Assembly (NCBI RefSeq): GCF_001482405.1
Contig: NZ_LPXO01000003.1
Location: 124,001-188,000 of the forward strand
From: Pseudoponticoccus marisrubri
GTDB lineage: Bacteria; Pseudomonadota; Alphaproteobacteria; Rhodobacterales; Rhodobacteraceae
DNA: 64,000 nucleotides
Reading direction: 5' to 3'
Position numbers and translations under genes: made by a program. This document shows positions 60,731-64,000 of the stretch, piece by piece. The number at the start of each line of letters is the position of its first letter. Within the stretch, counting starts at the first letter, position 1. The notes beneath the pieces are model-generated. The model saw only the letters and a program-made list of their open reading frames with translations, was not told the origin of the DNA and did not search any database.

Positions 60731-62392
60731 ATGCTGCAGATCGAGAGCTGGAAGCGCGTACTGATCTGGGCGACCGTCGCCCTCGGTCTGCTGCTCGCCA
60801 TGCCCAACGCGTTCTACTCGCGGGTGGAGACGCACAACGACGCCGTCAAGGCCATCGACCTTGGCGCCGACACCACGGAAAACCGTGACGCCGCAAGCAC
60901 TTGGCCGGGTTTCCTGCCCTCGGGGCTGGTGAATCTCGGGCTCGACCTGCGCGGCGGCGCGCACCTGCTGGCCGAGGTGCAGGTCCAGGATGTCTATGCC
61001 GCGCGGATCGACGCGCTCTGGCCCGACGTGCGCGACGTGCTGCGTGACGCCCGCGCCGAGGTGGGCACGATCCGCCTGCAACCCTCGGCACCGGGCGAGC
61101 TGCGCGTGCGCATCTCGGAGCCCGAGGGCATGGACCGCGCGCTGGAGCTGGTGCGCGGGCTGGCGCGGCCCGTCGTCTCGCTGACCGGGGCAGGCGCCAC
61201 CGACCTTGCCGTCAGCGGCGAGGAGGACGAGGTGGTCGTCACCCTGTCGGAGGCCGAGAAGACCGCCACCGACGAGCGGACCATCCAGCAAAGCCTTGAA
61301 ATCATTCGCCGCCGGATCGACGAGGTCGGCACGCGCGAGCCCACGATCCAGCGCCAGGGCTTTGACAGGATCCTGATCCAGGTGCCGGGCATCGGCTCGG
61401 CGCAGGAGCTCAAGGACATCATCGGCACGACCGCGCAGCTGACCTTCCAGCCCGTGGTGGGCCGCTCCACCGATCCCGGCACCAGCCCGGGCGTCGGCAA
61501 CGAACTGCTGCCCTCGCTGGACGAGGAGGGCGTGTTCTACACGCTCGAACAGGCGCCCGTCGTCACCGGCGAGGAGCTGGTCGATGCGCAGCCCGCCTTC
61601 GACCAGAACGGCCAGCCGGCGGTGAATTTCCGCTTCAACCCGGCCGGTGCGCGCAAGTTCGGAGATTACACGGCCGAGAATATCGGCTCGCCCTTCGCCA
61701 TCGTGCTGGATGACGAGGTGATCAGCGCCCCGGTGATCCAGAGCCACATTCCCGGCGGCTCGGGCATCATCACCGGCAATTTCACCATCGAGGAATCCAC
61801 CAACCTCGCCATCCTGCTGCGCGCCGGCGCCCTGCCGGCCGAGCTCGAATTCCTCGAAGAGCGCACCATCGGCCCCGAGCTGGGGCAGGACAGCATCGAC
61901 GCGGGCAAGATCGCCACGATCGTGGCCTTCGTCGCGGTACTGGTCTTCATGGGGCTCAGCTATGGCCTGTTCGGCCTGTTCGCCAATATCGCGCTGATCC
62001 TGAACATCGCTCTGATCTTCGGCCTGCTCAGCCTGATCGGGGCGACGCTGACCCTGCCGGGCATCGCGGGCATCGTTCTGACCGTGGGCATGGCGGTGGA
62101 CGCCAACGTGCTGGTCTTCGAGCGGATCCGCGAAGAGCTGCGCACCGCGCGCGGCCCGGCGCGCGCCATCGAGCTGGGCTACGAGAAGGCCCTGTCGGCC
62201 ATTGTCGACGCCAACATCACCACCTTCATCACCGCCGTGATCCTCTACCTGATGGGGTCGGGCCCGGTGCGGGGCTTTGCGGTCACGCTGGGCTTCGGCA
62301 TCCTGACCTCGGTCTTCACGGCGATCTTCGTCACGCGGCTGCTGATCGTGATGTGGTTCGAACGCCGCCGCCCCAAGACGCTGGAGGTGTGA
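60731..62392 (+). CDS. secD: Protein translocase subunit SecD
   Basis: A 553-residue SecD, a proton-driven motor that pulls preproteins through SecYEG. The first helix is followed by LVNLGLDLRGGAHLLAEV (the conserved D/LRGG block). The P1 periplasmic domain includes RRRIDEVGTREPTIQRQGFDRILIQVPGI. The C-terminal five helices include GIAGIVLTVGMAVDANVLVFERIREEL, the RND-superfamily signature with the proton-carrying Asp. Confidence 0.97.
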   Translation: MLQIESWKRVLIWATVALGLLLAMPNAFYSRVETHNDAVKAIDLGADTTENRDAASTWPGFLPSGLVNLGLDLRGGAHLLAEVQVQDVYAARIDALWPDVRDVLRDARAEVGTIRLQPSAPGELRVRISEPEGMDRALELVRGLARPVVSLTGAGATDLAVSGEEDEVVVTLSEAEKTATDERTIQQSLEIIRRRIDEVGTREPTIQRQGFDRILIQVPGIGSAQELKDIIGTTAQLTFQPVVGRSTDPGTSPGVGNELLPSLDEEGVFYTLEQAPVVTGEELVDAQPAFDQNGQPAVNFRFNPAGARKFGDYTAENIGSPFAIVLDDEVISAPVIQSHIPGGSGIITGNFTIEESTNLAILLRAGALPAELEFLEERTIGPELGQDSIDAGKIATIVAFVAVLVFMGLSYGLFGLFANIALILNIALIFGLLSLIGATLTLPGIAGIVLTVGMAVDANVLVFERIREELRTARGPARAIELGYEKALSAIVDANITTFITAVILYLMGSGPVRGFAVTLGFGILTSVFTAIFVTRLLIVMWFERRRPKTLEV

Positions 62393-62393
62393 G

Positions 62394-63362
62394 ATGCGCC
62401 TGAGACTTGTACCGCAGGATACCAACTGGGACTTCTTCTCGCGGCCGCTGCTGTGGCTGGGCATTTCCGGCGTGCTCATGGTGGTCGCGCTGGTCAGCTT
62501 CTTCCTGCAGGGGCTGAACTACGGCATCGACTTCCGCGGCGGCACCACGATCCGCACCGAAAGCGCCGAGAGCGTGGATGTGGGCGCCTATCGCGACGCG
62601 CTGGCGGCGCTGGAGTTGGGCGACGTGGTGATCTCGGAAGTGTTTGACCCGAACTTCCGCGACGACCAGAACGTCGCCATGGTGCGCATCCAGGCGCAGG
62701 AGGGCGAAGAGGCCGTCTCCTCCGAGGTGATCGAGCAGGCGCGTGGCGCGTTGCAGCAGGTGTCGCCCGACATCAAGTTCGTCTCGGTGGAAAGCGTCGG
62801 GCCCAAGGTCTCGGGCGAGCTGATCCGCACCGCCTTCATTGCCGTGGCGCTCGCCATCGGGGCGGTGCTGGTCTATATCTGGCTGCGTTTCGAATGGCAG
62901 TTCGCGCTGGGGGCGGTGGCCGCGCTGGTGCATGACATCGTGCTGACCATCGGCATCTTCTCCGAGGCGCAGATCCGCTTTGACCTGGCCATCATCGCGG
63001 CCCTTCTGACCATCGTGGGCTATTCGCTGAACGACACGGTGGTGGTCTTCGACCGGGTGCGCGAGAACCTGATCAAGTACAAATCGAAGGACCTCAAGGA
63101 GGTGCTCAACATCTCGATCAACGAGACGCTGAGCCGGACCTTCATGACCTCGGTCACCACGCTGCTGGCGCTGATCGCGCTCTTCGTGCTGGGCGGCGAC
63201 GTGATCCGCGGCTTCGTCTTCGCGATGATCTGGGGCGTGATCGTGGGCACCTATTCGTCGATCTTCGTGGCCTCGATCGTGCTGCTGCGCCTTGGCGTCA
63301 AGCGTGACTGGTCCAAGCCCACGGACACCACGGGCAACCAGTTCGGCGACGTGGATGCCTGA
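62394..63362 (+). CDS. secF: Protein translocase subunit SecF
   Basis: A 322-residue SecF with six helices. GLNYGIDFRGGTTIR is the conserved FRGG block. VHDIVLTIGIFS and VGYSLNDTVVVFDRVRENL are the paired membrane motifs. It starts one base after the secD stop and overlaps the next gene by 8 bp. Confidence 0.97.
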   Translation: MRLRLVPQDTNWDFFSRPLLWLGISGVLMVVALVSFFLQGLNYGIDFRGGTTIRTESAESVDVGAYRDALAALELGDVVISEVFDPNFRDDQNVAMVRIQAQEGEEAVSSEVIEQARGALQQVSPDIKFVSVESVGPKVSGELIRTAFIAVALAIGAVLVYIWLRFEWQFALGAVAALVHDIVLTIGIFSEAQIRFDLAIIAALLTIVGYSLNDTVVVFDRVRENLIKYKSKDLKEVLNISINETLSRTFMTSVTTLLALIALFVLGGDVIRGFVFAMIWGVIVGTYSSIFVASIVLLRLGVKRDWSKPTDTTGNQFGDVDA

Positions 63363-64000
63363 CCTTGTCGGCCCGGCCCCGGAGGGGCTGGGCTGGCTGA
63401 TCCTCGCGGCTTTTGCCGGCGGGCTGGTGCGCGGCTTTTCCGGCTTCGGCACCGCGCTGATCTTCCTGCCGGTGGCCGGGCAGATCCTGCCGCCCTTCCA
63501 GGCGATCCTCGTGCTGACCTTCATGGATGCGCTGGGGCCGCTGCCGAACCTGCGCCCGGCCTGGACCGTGGCGGCGCGCGACGACCTGAAACGGCTCTGC
63601 CTCGGCACGGTGCTGCTTCTGCCGGTCGGGTTGGCGCTTCTGGCGCTGGCCCCGCCCGGCGCCTTCCGCATCCTTGTCAGCGTCCTGGCTTTCGCCATGC
63701 TGGCGGCCCTGGCCGGCGGGCTGCGCTATCGCGGCACGGTGACGCGGGCCATGGTCACCGGGATCGGCGCCGCGGCGGGGGTCCTGGGCGGGATCGCGGG
63801 GCTGCCCGGCCCGGCGGTGATCCTGTTCTACATGGCCCGCCCGCTGCCGGCCGCCACGATCCGCGCCACGATCCTGCTCTTCCTGTTCGGCTTCGACCTG
63901 CTGCTGATGGGCTGGATGGGCGTGATGGGCCATATGGACGCGTCGATGGCGCTGCTGGGCCTTGGCCTTGGCGTGCCCTGCCTGCTGGGCAACAGGCTGG
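63355..64000 (+). CDS. TauE/SafE (TSUP) family membrane transporter, cut by window end
   Basis: The open frame runs past base 64000, giving 215 residues of an N-terminal part. It begins MPDLVGPAPEGLGWLILAAFAGG and continues LVRGFSGFGTALIFLPVAGQILPPFQAI. The GxxRGFSGFGTAL motif after the first helix is typical of TSUP/sulfite exporter proteins, and the second half starts GIGAAAGVLGGIAGLPGPAVILFYMA, the internal repeat. Substrates in the family include sulfite and sulfoacetate. ATG 63355 overlaps secF. Confidence 0.8.
   Translation, partial: MPDLVGPAPEGLGWLILAAFAGGLVRGFSGFGTALIFLPVAGQILPPFQAILVLTFMDALGPLPNLRPAWTVAARDDLKRLCLGTVLLLPVGLALLALAPPGAFRILVSVLAFAMLAALAGGLRYRGTVTRAMVTGIGAAAGVLGGIAGLPGPAVILFYMARPLPAATIRATILLFLFGFDLLLMGWMGVMGHMDASMALLGLGLGVPCLLGNRL

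Overview
The window comes from a high-GC alphaproteobacterium, most likely of the Rhodobacteraceae/Roseobacter group. The evidence is strong GC bias in third codon positions, an iscR-suf locus with a single-cysteine IscR preceded by an Irr (ICE) box, a CtrA-type TTAA-N7-TTAA box, the yfgM-bamB-der and yajC-secD-secF orders, and family content typical of that group (DUF455, DUF924, DUF2256, bactofilin-M23). This is inference from gene content; no search was run. Gene density is high and neighbours often overlap by ATGA or GTGA, so most of the window is ordinary chromosomal backbone.

Layout. 1-6.7 kb: DNA repair glycosylase (cut by the window start), esterase, a WD40-like ORF, an HNH nuclease, a bactofilin/M23 envelope pair, a ferritin-like protein and a peroxiredoxin. 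6.8-16.3 kb: a very large AsmA/YhdP-like protein, QueA, an MFS transporter and mixed metabolic genes including dihydrolipoyl dehydrogenase. 16.3-26.2 kb: the Fe-S assembly operon iscR - cysteine desulfurase - sufB - [five non-Fe-S genes] - sufC - sufD - two Yip1-like membrane genes - sufS. It starts from a promoter overlapped by an Irr box, and there is a second Irr-like box plus promoter-like sequence inside the first desulfurase gene. A tRNA-Leu(UAA) follows.

26.5-36.0 kb is the most distinctive accessory region: a curli-like functional amyloid locus. Three large secreted curlin-repeat proteins (465, 430 and 529 aa) are read leftward. csgF, csgG, a small CsgB-like curlin, a CsgA-like curlin, a CsgH-like chaperone and an Inh/SH3-type secreted protein are read rightward. 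The two halves are separated by 859 bp of AT-richer intergenic DNA with a CtrA-type box. A strong hairpin pairs with the whole Shine-Dalgarno region of the csgB-like gene. No csgD or csgE is visible.

36.2-52 kb: gatB, a conserved hypothetical, a lytic transglycosylase-like protein, an acyltransferase, a pepN-SDR-membrane protein operon, two tiny genes, and an RND efflux pair. The RND adaptor carries 19 + 19 tandem 14-residue units that should fold as an antiparallel hairpin around 40 nm long, far beyond normal adaptors. A promoter with an operator-like dyad precedes it. 52-64 kb: yfgM-like/bamB/der, a TspO-like protein with serS, a trypsin-like protease, a membrane pentapeptide-repeat protein with DNA-level 30-bp repeats and a perfect 20-bp inverted repeat inside the gene, then yajC-secD-secF and a TauE/SafE transporter cut by the window end.

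Best candidates for novelty: the giant-hairpin RND adaptor, the curli-like locus with its SD-masking hairpin, the internal Irr-type site in the suf operon, and a 45-nt element shared by two distant intergenic regions.
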